Of a DNA stretch of 64,000 nucleotides, positions 11,736 through 22,029 are shown in pieces. The stretch is from contig OX031060.1 in assembly GCA_943736015.1 (NCBI GenBank), forward strand, positions 16,257,501 through 16,321,500. The letters are read 5' to 3'. Made by a program: the position numbers and the translations under genes. The stretch comes from Tridacna crocea (taxonomy: Eukaryota > Mollusca > Bivalvia > Cardiida > Cardiidae). Position 1 is the stretch's first letter, and every line of letters starts with the position of its first letter. The notes below the pieces were generated by a model, which saw nothing but the letters and a program-made list of their open reading frames with translations, did not search any database and was not told where the DNA came from.

Positions 11736-12763
11736 AATTGTTAGAAAGGGAAAAATATTATTTACCAGCATTTTTGGCTCGTCCTCCAATATTTTTTAAA
11801 AAGACTTCCGGCTAACAGTCCCAATTATTTGGTAAAAGGTTATCCAGAGATTCAGAAGTCAATCTAGGCTGGAAGAACCAGTGAAGGACACTCCAATGGA
11901 AAACAAGTGGGATGGATGATGATTGAACAAGGATTTCAAATCCACTATCTTCACAATCAAAATATGCTGGTTGATTGATTGACTGAATGGTGATTAATGC
12001 CACTTTCAACATTATTTCAGTCATATCACAGCGACAGCTCATACATTAATGTATTTCCTAGATTTTACCAGTACTAAGCTAGGGCCCAAAGACACTTCTA
12101 CATAAGACTCAGTGGATCCAAGGCAGAAAAATAAATCACAGACAATGTTTCTAAATACATGTAAAAGTGTATGATTTTAGCTGTCAAAAAGTATAGAAAT
12201 AATTAAATTTCAATTGAAAATAATATAAAAATAGGTCTTAGAAATGATCAATCCACGATGAAATTCAATGACTTTCCTTACAAATCTGGTCCCCATGCTA
12301 AAATCATTTTGACCCTGCTGTAGGCAGAGGGATGTAGTAATAGTGTTGTCCATCTGCCATCTGTCCGTCACCATGAAATTTTGGACATCACTAAAAACGA
12401 TTTCTGAAACTTTGCAGGAAAAAGAATCATCAAGAATTTTATTTGATCTATGCATTAATTTTGACTGTACCATATAGTTATGATATTCAATATATATTTT
12501 TTTGCTCAAGCTCACATAAAGTATTTTCGTTTCAATTTTTATATTTTCAGACAGAAATGCTGGAAAGGAACCACTTATACCAAAAGAACATTATTTCTTT
12601 TTTATAATTTTATGCAAGTATTAAAACTTTGTAATTACCTGAATACTTTTCCAATATGTACGTATAGTTAAGATGTTACTGAACTGAATTGCTAATTACT
12701 CATAAAACTTGCACAAATCTTTAGTCTCAAAAAATTGTTTTTTATGAAGTCTGAGACCTTGAC
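11736..12763. other. No gene seen
   Basis: Contains a SINE-like stretch around 11870-11990 (weak similarity to 52740-52925: AAGGACACTCC). Open frames here are under 105 codons and unrecognised. Confidence 0.35.
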
Positions 12764-12986
12764 ACTTTACCGCACAATCCTGACTTTAACAACTCTGTGA
12801 AAGAAGCCTTTTGAAAAGATTGTGGGAAAAGGAGAAAATGCTGGTAACTAGCATTTTCTCCTTTTCCCACAATGTTTATTCCTTTCCTTTAAAAAAAATT
12901 AAATTCTCTGGCCACCTTTATTTTGTTGTCTGCAAATACTTTCACTTTGGACCTATCTAAAATTTTGTCATTTGATAAGGAGTTAA
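12764..12986 (-). repeat. Family H MITE, near full-length
   Basis: CTTTACCGCACAATCC to GATAAGGAGTTAA, with intact palindrome centre GGTAACTAGC. Confidence 0.7.
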
Positions 12987-13708
12987 AGATAGGACATTAG
13001 ATACATCATTCATTTGTCAGTTTCTTTCCATAAACTTTCATTTACGCAAGAGGTCTGTGGATTTGTCCATAACTGAATGGTTGTCACCACTAAATAGTAT
13101 AACCGGTTTCCTGTGTCATATCAAATTTAATTTTTCAAGGTACCCTTTCAAAGCTTAAATTAATTAGTTTGTCACTATATCATTTGATTTACTTTAAATC
13201 TATGGCAAAAAAGAAGTTATAAACAATTGGGCCAAATCTCTATCTTTCATAAAAATTCGATTTTTTTTTCTCTTTAGAACTTATAGAGAATTTAACAGAT
13301 CTTCTCATCATTATTTTTATTTATTTATTCCTGTTTTTTTTAAGTCTTTTCAACTTTGATGAAACCTTTACCAATCCACCAGTTCCATTTTGCCAGGAAA
13401 ATGTCATTAGAAATAAAACGAACAAGATTCCTCCTAAAACTAATGCAGCTTAGGGTAGGGTAAATCATCCCGTTCATCCATTCATTTATCTAAACAATTG
13501 TGAAGCTTTTATAATTTTTCGTATATTCCATAAACAGTTTTACTTCTTTCCACTCAGTTTGCACATTTAAATTAAAAGGCGAATTTTGAGTGGCACGAAC
13601 CGGCAACTGGCTTATATTATACTACTTTTATGGTCAAAGGGAGAAAATTCACTTTTACTGAGATAACTTTCTACATGGCTGAGTTACGTCCTTTATATTT
13701 GGGGACAG

Positions 13709-13715
13709 TATAAAA
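13709..13715 (+). promoter_or_regulatory. Candidate TATA box
   Basis: TATAAAA in a non-repetitive context, about 60 bp upstream of an ATG at 13773 (AAAAATGT). No transcript evidence; weak call. Confidence 0.2.
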
Positions 13716-14195
13716 CCGAAGACGAATAAACACCTTTGCAGTTTGTGATGACGATCTGTATCGAAAAGAAAAATGTTCGCCGAGCTGTCATTTATTCTGG
13801 TAAAGTTTAAGGCTGGAATGCAGAATGCTGCTACTTCTGAAAATATTACGACAGTAGCGTTTGTCAAAAGAAAGAAACCCCGATTGCAGACAGGCCATAT
13901 ATCGCAGACGTGGTTACTATTTTGTAAGCAGGTTGTAATCTCCCTTGTATTTCGTTACACACGATAAGGCAACCGCCAAAATTCAAACTTGCACATAAGA
14001 ATTCGGTTATCAAAGTAAGATGCTCACGTAGCTCATCTAAATATAATTATTTTAATGAAATTTATCTAGTATTGAATGTATACTATAATTTTTTATTAGC
14101 TTAAATTACAATTTAAATTCATAAACCAACGATATGTTTTTGTCCAGTAAGGTTTTCGATGTTATTAGAAAATATCATTAATATGGGCTGAATCA

Positions 14196-14903
14196 TCAAA
14201 TTCCAATTTTTTCTTTGCTTATTGACCGCAAGGAACAAGAGACAGAATGTGATAGCATACCTGAATTTTCCAAGTTAATTATTGAAGATGAAAGCTGTTT
14301 TTCCTCGATATTAATGATGTTGATTCCAGTGTAGATCCCCTTTTTAATTTGATTGGAAGTGGGGTTATAAGAAGGGAGGTCATTCTCTATTAAGTTGAAT
14401 ACTTTATCCCTTATTAGACAATAAATTGATTTAAAAGTAAATTTAATGCAAAAGCATCCTGCCTTGAATCTACACAGGGATCGTATATACGATCCCTGAT
14501 CTATGTACACGGTCCAATCAGAACATTTTTCCAAAAGGAAACTCCCTTGAAATAGCCAAGATTGGGTCCGTGTTTTTCGACAGACGGTTTGGAAATAAAT
14601 TAACCCTGCATCGGTTCTTAGAGTTTTGGTGTGACTGCTTGTAGTAGTGGTAAAAAAGACTATTCCGAGGTGTGGGGCGTGGCTACGGGATATCAATAAG
14701 GGAGAATACTCTCCATAACTAATGGATAAACAGATTGTACGAGTTCCTTCCCTTTGACCATAAAATCTATGACTCATAGTTTCCAGACCCGAGACTGATC
14801 CACAATGATATTTCGGAGCTCTGATTTCTCTTGCTTTCTTTATTTCAGTCCAATTTTGATCTTTTAAAGTGTTTCTTTCCTCTACTAGATCGTTTGCCTT
14901 CAA
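14196..14903 (-). CDS. Unrecognised 235-codon open frame
   Basis: A stop-free frame on the minus strand, longer than chance open frames elsewhere in the window. The frame starts at a TTG; the first ATG is at 14777, giving about 193 aa. I recognise no domain, signal peptide or membrane segment. It runs through a local palindrome GATCGTATATACGATC. It could be an exon of an unknown gene, a decayed gene, or chance in a slightly GC-richer island. Confidence 0.2.
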   Translation of the reverse strand: MKANDLVEERNTLKDQNWTEIKKAREIRAPKYHCGSVSGLETMSHRFYGQREGTRTICLSISYGEYSPLLISRSHAPHLGIVFFTTTTSSHTKTLRTDAGLIYFQTVCRKTRTQSWLFQGSFLLEKCSDWTVYIDQGSYIRSLCRFKAGCFCIKFTFKSIYCLIRDKVFNLIENDLPSYNPTSNQIKKGIYTGINIINIEEKQLSSSIINLENSGMLSHSVSCSLRSISKEKIGI

Positions 14904-15240
14904 TTCTAATCGGCAATTTTGCTGTATATTTCTTGTTATTTATATGTTCATTCCCTTCAAACAGGGTAGTTAACTCTCATTACATTGAGTTCTGTACCTT
15001 CATTTTTGTAGCCGTCTGACTGTCTAACGAAAGCTTAGTTGACGCCGTAAGTAGTTTAAGTTATGATATAATCTCACTTTCTTAATTAAAATGAATAGGA
15101 TATATGTAGATCTACACTATCTTTTTTTTTCTGGTGTTTTCATGATACGTGTAAGTCGTTCCGACCCAAACACCACCGTAGTCGTTTCGGCCTTAGTCGT
15201 TTCGGGGCTGGGTCGATTCGCACCTTCAGTAAAACGATTT

Positions 15241-15268
15241 TTTTTTTTTGGGGGGGGGGGGGCGGGGT
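15241..15268. repeat. Poly-T/poly-G homopolymer run
   Basis: A T run followed directly by a G run and GCGGGG. Upstream (15155-15240) there are repeated TCGTTTCGG words. Confidence 0.8.
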
Positions 15269-15471
15269 ATATTGGAATCAGCCTATCTGTTCCCTGTTTC
15301 CGACCATAAGGCCGTATATCCGGCTGTGTACAAAATACTAGTAATTTCCTGGGCCTTTCAAAAAAATACCTTTGTTAAGGGTTTCAGTTTCTACCTTCAA
15401 TCCAAAAATATCTTTGTTTAGGGTTTCAGTTTATACCTTCAGTCCATGGATCGTATATACAAGATCCCAGT

Positions 15472-16157
15472 ACAATCTGAAAGTTTGCTCCGATGCTATT
15501 TTTGTTATTTGTCTCTGCAAACCTTCACATCAGCCCCCTTTTAACACATCTTGAATTAATATGATTTTACAGGCATGTTTTCAAATGCCTCTATGTGACA
15601 AAATTCCCAATGACAGCTAATAAAATGGGCATTGAACATTGGATGAATGATTAATCATTACAAAAAAACTGATGTTAGTTAATATCTAAATAGAAATCTC
15701 AGTATCTTTGACACGCCACAGGACAGTTCATTTGGGAATTCTACCGTTGACAAAGGCACCTAGTAGTTGTACGAATATGGTACTTAGGGTAAGAGAACCA
15801 GTCTGTACAAAGTTCAAATTCTATTAAGTGCACATGTCTCTTTAATGGAAGTCGCCATGCAGGTTGTTTATAAATTACCATGTGTTTATTTACATTGGGA
15901 AGAAAGGTAAATTTCTATTGATTTAATTGGTATTTACCAGCACAGTTTGTGTGATGTTAAATATCAATCATTTATCTAAAGATACTTCCTTCAGTCTGAA
16001 GGTTTGCTCTAATGCTATATTTGTTACTGGTCTCCACAAACCTTTAAAGTGATCCTCTTGAAAGACATCTGGAATTAATATGATTTTACCCGCATCTCTT
16101 CAAAAGGCTCTTTGCGACAAAATTTCCAATGACAGCTAATAAAATGGGAATTGATCT
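15472..16157 (+). repeat. Pair of about 170-bp direct repeats
   Basis: 15472-15642 and 15992-16157 share AATATGATTTTAC, AATGACAGCTAATAAAATGG and TTTGCTC.GATGCTAT-type blocks in the same order and orientation. About 350 bp of unrelated sequence lies between. Origin unknown. Confidence 0.6.
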
Positions 16158-16230
16158 TTGTGAGAAGTCTTTTTGCAAGGCATATCAAGGAGAAAAGTTC
16201 TTGATAAAAGAGGTGTAAAAGATGAGTCTA

Positions 16231-16459
16231 TCAATCCATTACCACACAATCCCTGCTTTTGACGCCCCTTAGAAAGAAGCCTTTAGAAAACATTGTGGGA
16301 AAAGGAGAAAATTCTGGTAACCAGCATTTTCTCCTTTTCCCACAATGTTTTCTACCCTTCACAAAACAAATTTCAAATTTTTAGTCACTTTGATTTTGTC
16401 GTCTGCAAATGCTTTCAATTTTAAACAGTCTAAAATATTGTCGTTTGGTAATGGGTTAA
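16231..16459 (-). repeat. Family H MITE, full-length (229 bp)
   Basis: Left end is TCAA instead of TTAA; right end GGTAATGGGTTAA. Palindrome intact. Confidence 0.8.
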
Positions 16460-16489
16460 TCAAACTGTTATAGCCTTTCAGTGCTTTGC

Positions 16490-16718
16490 TTAACTCATTA
16501 CCAAACGACAATATTTTAGGTTTGTCCAAATCGAAAGCATTTGCAGACGACATAATGAAAGTGACAGAAAATTTGAAATTTGTTTTGAGAAGGGTAGAAA
16601 ACATTGTGGGAAAAGGAGAAAATGCTGGTTACCAGCATTTTCTCCTTTTCCCACAATGTTTTCTAAAGGCTTCTTTCTCAGGGGCGTCAGAAGTAGGGAT
16701 TGTGTGGTAATGGGTTAA
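16490..16718 (+). repeat. Family H MITE, unit 1 of a head-to-tail triplet
   Basis: TTAACTCATTACCAAACGAC to GGTAATGGGTTAA. Its terminal TTAA (16715-16718) is also the first TTAA of the next copy. Confidence 0.8.
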
Positions 16719-16942
16719 CTCATTACCAAACGTCAATATTTTAGGCTTGTCCAAATAGAAAATATTTGAAGACGACAAAATAAAAATGACTGAAAATTTG
16801 AAATATATTTTGTGAAGAGCAGAAAATATTGTGAAAAAGGAGAAAATGTTGGTTACCAGCATTTTCTCCATTTCCCACAATGTTTTCTAAAGGCTTCTTT
16901 CTCAGGGGCGTCAAAAGTAGGGATTGTGTGGTAATGGGTTAA
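16715..16942 (+). repeat. Family H MITE, unit 2 of the triplet
   Basis: Shares the variant AAATAGAAAATATTTGAAGA with unit 3, so units 2 and 3 are duplicates of each other rather than independent insertions. Confidence 0.8.
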
Positions 16943-17167
16943 CTCATTACCAAACGTCAATATTTTAGGCTTGTCCAAATAGAAAATATTTGAAGACGAC
17001 AAAATGAAAGTGACTGAAAATTTGAAATATATTTTGTGAAGAGCAGAAAATATCGTGGAAAAAGGAGAAAATGTTAGTTACCGGCATTTTCTCCATTTCC
17101 TACAATGTTTTCCAAAGGCTTCTTTCTGAGGGTCGTCAAAATTAGGGATTGTGTGGTAATGGGTTAA
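16939..17167 (+). repeat. Family H MITE, unit 3 of the triplet
   Basis: Period to the previous unit is 224 bp, again overlapping by one TTAA. Ends GGTAATGGGTTAA. Confidence 0.8.
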
Positions 17168-17289
17168 AAAATGTTAACAGTTTGAGCGTTCAAATTTGTT
17201 GGCCATAACAAACCTTCTCTCTACCACTGATAAAAGCACAGCTTCTGTCCTGTAGCGATTGCTTTGTCAGATAGATATAATGTGTAGTC

Positions 17290-17517
17290 TTAAATCTTTA
17301 TCAAAGACAAAATTTTAGACTGGTCCAAACTGAAAGCACTTGCAAACGACAAAATAAACAAAACTCAATAACTGAAATTTGTTTCCAGCAGGGTAGAAAA
17401 CATTATGGGAAAAGGAGAAAATGCTGGTTACCGGCATTTTCTCCTTTTCTCACAATGTTTTCTAAAGGCTTTTATCTCAGGGACGTAAAAACCAGAGATT
17501 GTTTGGTAAAGGGTCAA
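17290..17517 (+). repeat. Family H MITE, 'AACCAGAGATTGTTTGG' subfamily
   Basis: TTAAATCTTTATCAAAGAC to GGTAAAGGGTCAA; palindrome centre GGTTACCGGC. Confidence 0.7.
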
Positions 17518-17540
17518 TTCTGAACAGCAACCCTAAACTC

Positions 17541-17756
17541 GTAACTCTTTACCAAACGAGAAAATTTTAGATTGGTGCAAATTGAGACCGTTTGCAGACG
17601 ACAAAATAAATATGAGTTAAAATTTGAAATTTGTTTCATGGAAGAGAAGAAAACATTGTGGGCAAAGGAGAAAATGCTATTAACTAGTATTTTCTCATTT
17701 TCCCCATTATTTTCAAAACACTTTCTTCTCTCCTTTGATGGCAATTTGCATTGAAT
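17541..17756 (+). repeat. Family H MITE, 3' end diverged
   Basis: GTAACTCTTTACCAAACGAG start; core ATGCTATTAACTAGTATT. The right terminus is not recognisable. Confidence 0.6.
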
Positions 17757-17835
17757 AGGTACAAAACCTTTGGAGTGAAGAGGTAAATGCTGGTCACTAG
17801 TTGTTCCTTCTTTTCACACAATGTTTTTTGTGTAC

Positions 17836-17962
17836 ACTCTGTACCACACAACCCCATCTTTTAACATCCTTGAAGAAAAAGCTTTTGAAAACATTGTAGG
17901 AAATGGAGAAATTGCTGGTAATCAGTATCTCTCTTTTCCTTCCATTTTTCCTACCCTACTTA
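17836..17962 (-). repeat. Family H MITE, partial
   Basis: TCTGTACCACACAACCCC to the palindrome, then truncated at the next copy. Confidence 0.55.
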
Positions 17963-18173
17963 ACCCTTTACCAAACAATCCCTGAGATAGAAGCCATTTG
18001 AAAACATTGTGGGAAAAGGAGAAAATGCTGGTAACCAGCATTTTCTCCTTTTCCCGCAATATTTTCTATCCTACTAGAAACAAATTTCAATTTTTGAGAT
18101 ATATTTGTTTTGTCGTCTGCAAGTGCTTTCAGTTTGGACAAGTCTAAAATTTTGTTGTTTGGTAAAGAGTTAA
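17960..18173 (-). repeat. Family H MITE, full-length
   Basis: Starts TTAACCCTTTACCAAACAAT; shares its terminal TTAA (18170-18173) with the next copy. Confidence 0.75.
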
Positions 18174-18398
18174 CCCATTACCACACAATCCCTACTTTTG
18201 ACGACCCTGAGAAAGAAGCCATCAGAAAACATTGTGGGAAAAGGAGAAAATGCTGGTAACCAGCATTTTCTTCTTTTCCCATAATGTTTTCTACCCTTCA
18301 CACAACAAATTTCAAATTTTCAGTCTTTTATATTTTGTTGTCTGCAAGTACTTTCAAATTGGACAAGCCTTAAATATTTTGGTTTGGTAAAGAGTTAA
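18170..18398 (-). repeat. Family H MITE, full-length, abutting previous copy
   Basis: TTAACCCATTACCACACAAT to GGTAAAGAGTTAA. It belongs to a different subfamily from its neighbour (CCCATTACC against CCCTTTACC). This favours insertion into the neighbour's TTAA over simple tandem duplication. Confidence 0.75.
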
Positions 18399-18414
18399 GA
18401 CTGATTTCATCATT

Positions 18415-18625
18415 TGAGCCACATTTATTGTTACTATGGTTTCAAATTGGACAAGTCTGGTTTGGTAGGAATAAAAGCCTTCTTCCTTGGGGGTCTTTGA
18501 ATGTTGCGATTGTTTGGTAAAGGATTGAAAATAATACTTTACCCTAAACTAGTCATCAGCATTTCCTCCTTTTCCCACAGTGTTTTCTACCCTACAGTTT
18601 TCAATTTTCGAATCACACTTATTTT
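18415..18625 (-). repeat. Family H remnants
   Basis: GCGATTGTTTGGTAAAGGAT followed by CAGCATTTCCTCCTTTTCCC. Rearranged, no intact ends. Confidence 0.45.
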
Positions 18626-18861
18626 GTTGTCATCAAAGAAAAATATGCTGTGCTATTTCAATTCCACAGGTGTAACTTCTATTACATAAACCACGCATGT
18701 GCGTAATGTAAGAAAAATTGAGAATAGGTCGTAGGTTGCCTCTTTTCGCTTTTTTTTTTTTCAGTTTGGCTGTTTTCTAAAACAGCCAAGATTAGAAATA
18801 GATATTAGCCAATTGTAGGAACAGGCTGAGGCACAATCTTGGTTACGCCCCTGATTTCCCC

Positions 18862-19070
18862 TTTTTATGCTTCCCGAAGGGTGAGCATTATAGTCGCTGC
18901 TTCATCTGTCGGTCTGTCTGTCCGTTTGTCATTTTTCAAAAACCTCTGGAATAAATTGGATGAAACTTCATAAGTGAACTCCATAGGATATTGCGCCGAT
19001 ATATTTTCCAACTTCTTGCCGTTTCTTAGAAAAAGGGTGCTTCTTGTCAAATTCCAATTTTTAGCTCCAC
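18862..19070 (+). repeat. Start of another tandem-core-type element
   Basis: TATGCTTCCCGAAGGGTGAG hairpin, then a GTCT/GTCC microsatellite and CTTCTTGCCGTTTCTTAG. Truncated by the T165 copy that follows. Confidence 0.4.
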
Positions 19071-19570
19071 TGGCCAAAGGCCAATAGGCTTATGTCATGG
19101 CCCGTTGTCCTTCGCTTGTCCGTCTTTGCATCTGTCCGTGCATGTGTGTGTGTGTTAACTTTTATTTCAAACATGTTCTTCTCTGAAACTACTCATCCAT
19201 ATTTGATGAAAGTTCACAGAAATGATCCTGCCATGGTCCTCTTCAGAATTCTTGAAAGAATTTGATTCCCACAAAAACTCTGGTTGCCATGGCAACAAAA
19301 CTGAAAAACAAAATTAAAAATCTTCTTCTCTGAAACCACAAGGCCCAGGGCTAATGAATTTTGCATTGCACTTTATCTTATGGACCTCTAACAAGTTTCT
19401 TCATATTATAGGCTTGGGATCAAAATTGGCTCCACTCCAGGGATCACAAGTTTAACATGGGCTTATATCAAGGGAAATGACTCTTTTTATAAAAGGCAAA
19501 GTTTGTTACTATTTACCTCCCTTGATTGCCATACTGCAGTGATACATAACTGGCATTATCTCCCGCTAGA
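19071..19570 (+). repeat. T165 tandem-core element, copy 2
   Basis: AGCTCCACTGGCCAAAGGCC hairpin start, GTGTGTGT microsatellite, then units shared with 1244-1960 and 24560-25732 (GGGAAATGACTCTTTTTAT, ATTTACCTCCCTTGAT). The right end is not distinct. Confidence 0.55.
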
Positions 19571-19779
19571 TGGCATTCTATAAATACTCATCTATCTTAT
19601 TTGGGCATCCTTGGTACAGAGCCGAACCACTTTCCTACGCGGCAACAGTTACATTGAATTTCAAACTAAAATAAATGTTTTCTCAATAAAACACTACCTC
19701 GTGCAATTCACTCAGCTGTGATCAGCAGTTAAGAGAAATCTGGAGCTAAAGCAAGTCTCATTTCTCCTCAAACATATTG

Positions 19780-19927
19780 ATTTGAAATTTGTTTTGTGAC
19801 AGGAGGAAAACATTGTGGGAAAAGCAGAAAATGCTGGTTACCAGCATTTTCTCCTTTTCCCACAATGTTTTCTAAAGGATTCTTTCTCAGGGTCATCAAA
19901 AGTAGGGATTGTGTAGTAATGGGTTAA
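19780..19927 (+). repeat. Family H MITE, 5' truncated, just upstream of the receptor exon
   Basis: Begins at GAAATTTGTTTTGTGACAGG and keeps the whole palindrome and the right end GTAGTAATGGGTTAA. It ends 54 bp before the splice acceptor at 19981, so its hairpin sits in the probable branch-point region of the upstream intron. Confidence 0.75.
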
Positions 19928-19963
19928 ACACCTTTCAAGCAAATAAACAACCATTATGATCAG

Positions 19964-19981
19964 TACTTTTTTTTATTTTCA
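19964..19981 (+). promoter_or_regulatory. 3' splice acceptor before the receptor coding exon
   Basis: A pyrimidine run ending TTTTTTTTATTTTCAG at 19981. The ATG at 20007 follows 25 bp later, so the gene probably has at least one upstream non-coding exon not located here. Confidence 0.6.
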
Positions 19982-20006
19982 GTGACAAAAGAGGATCCTA
20001 AACAAA

Positions 20007-21947
20007 ATGGGTGTTGATTCCCATCCAAGTTCAGGTGACACCAGAGCATTATCATCTACTGCAAAATCATCCGAGGAAAAAATAGACCCTGGTTTTATGT
20101 ATGCTGTTGAAAAACATGATCATACTTTCTTGATAACAAAAAACACCAGAAAAACTGGAAAAGTTAGTTTACAAAACTTTAGAAACTATGAACAAGAATC
20201 AGACCATGTAGATGATGTAGCTGCAGGTTTAGGTGGGAAGGGACTCAATGAAAACATCGCTGACAGTATTAATTGTGGGGCCATCCTCAACTCACAACAG
20301 AAAGCTAGTTCAGATGCGAAAGAAAAAGCAAATACTAAATATTTTTGTACAGCAGCAGAAATTCCACTAACAGACAAAACAAATGAAAATACTCAACCAT
20401 TTGGTAGTATGCAGGTACATCCAATATCAATAAACAAGGAAATAGAGTTTGCTGATACCCCAGAGAGCAGATCAAAAACTCCGGCAGGAAAACAACATTA
20501 TGATGGACTTTCTATGATTTCAAAAACATGTGAATGTCCTCTAGAAAATGTTAAAGGTATTATGAACATGGCCAATGTAAAAAATGTGGGAGATGATTCT
20601 TGTCCTGATTTAGGAATAGCTGTTGACAGTAGTTCACAAGAAAAAGGAGTGATATCATTGGCAAACAGTGTAACGAATTGGAAAGCACCTCTCATCAAAC
20701 CTCCAACTAGAGTGTTAAAGTTTCCCCCTTGCGACATTTGCAGTGGTAAAGCATCTGGACTGCATTATGGATGCAATACTTGTGAAGCATGTAAGAACTT
20801 TTTCCGCAGGTATCTTCTGAGGAATCAAAGATATAGGTGCTCTAAAGACAACAACTGTGTGATTGCTAGTGGTAGAAAAAGCAACTGTTCTGAATGTAGA
20901 CTAACTAAATGTCTTCAACTTGGAATGTCAAAAGACAAATCAAAAATGGGTCGGTATAGTTACTCACGTAGAACTGAAACAATTAGAAAAGTAAGAAAAT
21001 TGGAAGGTAAAGATGATCCACAAAATGAAGCTTATGATGTTTCAGGCTCAGAACATCATTTATTTTCACCCAATGAATCTCTTTTACAACCTGATACTGT
21101 ATGTGTCGTTTTGAGTGATGAGGAAAATAAAATCATTGAAAACTTAATACCTTCTTTAGATGAGATTAAACCTTGGGGTGAAGCACTTGATACAAAGGAA
21201 GCCAGAGAAAAATGTTTACAGGAACACCATGAAAAATACATGCTGAAAGTGAACATGTTTGGAACGCTCAATGATGTGCCTAAAGAGGACAACCAAAATC
21301 TTCTAAAAAGTCATTGTATGAATTTAGATGAGCAGTTTGATTATCTTAAAGATTGTGTTGATCACTGGGACAGAGTAGTTGGACAATATTGCAAATATAC
21401 CAAGAAGATTCCTGGATTTGGTCAGTTGCCCTATTCTGACCAAGAGTGTCTTTTAAGATCAACACATTTTGATTTTTTCATCCTAGTTATGCATCAAGGT
21501 TACAATGCTGATCTTCAAGTGTTTTTAGAAATTAATGGGATGCCATATCACATCGATGAAAGTGCTGATAAATTCTTCTCTCGGGCCTTTATTGTGGGTG
21601 TTTGCAACCTGTACAACCGTTTACAGAGAATGAATATTTCTAAGGAAGAAATGGTGTTATTGACAAGTATTGTGACCCTTAGCTGTGATAACTGCAACAT
21701 TCAAAATGTCAGAGCTGTGAATAACAGTCAAGAGTTTGTAACCAACTTACTTGTTAAACTGCTTAAGTACAAGTACGGGCAGATGGCAGGCATTAAAAAG
21801 TTCTCAAAATATATGGATTGCTTGATAGAGATACGAAGCTTAAGGGTAATTTACTCCAAAGAGTATAGTGGACTCTGCCAAGATAAATTATTTCAAGGGG
21901 TTTTCAAGGAAGATTCCATTCCTTCCAGTGTATTGCTGGATATTTAA
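20007..21947 (+). CDS. Nuclear receptor, unclassified, single coding exon
   Basis: A 646-aa ligand-regulated or orphan transcription factor, expected in the nucleus. The DNA-binding domain is residues 242-307. All eight zinc cysteines are present with canonical spacing (C-x2-C-x13-C-x2-C and C-x5-C-x9-C-x2-C). The P-box is CEACKNFFRR, where many family members have CEGCKGFF. The second finger starts CSKDNNC. A basic C-terminal extension follows. The ligand-binding domain spans about 430-646 with the signature IPGFGQL...DQ.CLL (PGF at 469-471). The last helix reads LFQGVF (628-633), with Gly where AF-2 helices usually carry Glu, plus a 13-residue tail. The first 240 residues are low in recognisable motifs (A/B region). 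No intron interrupts the DBD or LBD. The start ATG (ACAAAATGG) is the first after the splice acceptor at 19981. Subfamily assignment needs a tree; NR1-like is a guess. Confidence 0.92.
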   Translation: MGVDSHPSSGDTRALSSTAKSSEEKIDPGFMYAVEKHDHTFLITKNTRKTGKVSLQNFRNYEQESDHVDDVAAGLGGKGLNENIADSINCGAILNSQQKASSDAKEKANTKYFCTAAEIPLTDKTNENTQPFGSMQVHPISINKEIEFADTPESRSKTPAGKQHYDGLSMISKTCECPLENVKGIMNMANVKNVGDDSCPDLGIAVDSSSQEKGVISLANSVTNWKAPLIKPPTRVLKFPPCDICSGKASGLHYGCNTCEACKNFFRRYLLRNQRYRCSKDNNCVIASGRKSNCSECRLTKCLQLGMSKDKSKMGRYSYSRRTETIRKVRKLEGKDDPQNEAYDVSGSEHHLFSPNESLLQPDTVCVVLSDEENKIIENLIPSLDEIKPWGEALDTKEAREKCLQEHHEKYMLKVNMFGTLNDVPKEDNQNLLKSHCMNLDEQFDYLKDCVDHWDRVVGQYCKYTKKIPGFGQLPYSDQECLLRSTHFDFFILVMHQGYNADLQVFLEINGMPYHIDESADKFFSRAFIVGVCNLYNRLQRMNISKEEMVLLTSIVTLSCDNCNIQNVRAVNNSQEFVTNLLVKLLKYKYGQMAGIKKFSKYMDCLIEIRSLRVIYSKEYSGLCQDKLFQGVFKEDSIPSSVLLDI

Positions 21948-22029
21948 CCACTTACACTGAACAATTTTAGTAGACCGGCCATGGAATATTACACAAATGA
22001 TCAAAGATTTATGAAATGGAAAATACAGA

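Larger units (their letters stand above)
13600..15060. other. Non-repetitive island
   Basis: This 1.4 kb lacks family H, G or T sequence, unlike its surroundings. It holds a TATA-like motif on the + strand (TATAAAA, 13709-13715), a 64-codon ATG frame (13773-13967), a 235-codon minus-strand frame (14196-14903) and a strong donor-like GCC|GTAAGT at 15046/15047. It could contain 5' exons or a promoter for the downstream nuclear receptor, whose coding exon starts behind a splice acceptor at 19981; this link is inference. Confidence 0.25.

Noticed and set aside
16359..16880. Repeated small frames of 60-85 codons in family H copies
   Set aside because: The same frames recur in many copies simply because the MITE sequence repeats; they vary with decay and show no coding constraint or domain.
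20186..21292. Minus-strand frames inside the nuclear receptor
   Set aside because: They are short shadows of the strongly supported plus-strand coding sequence.
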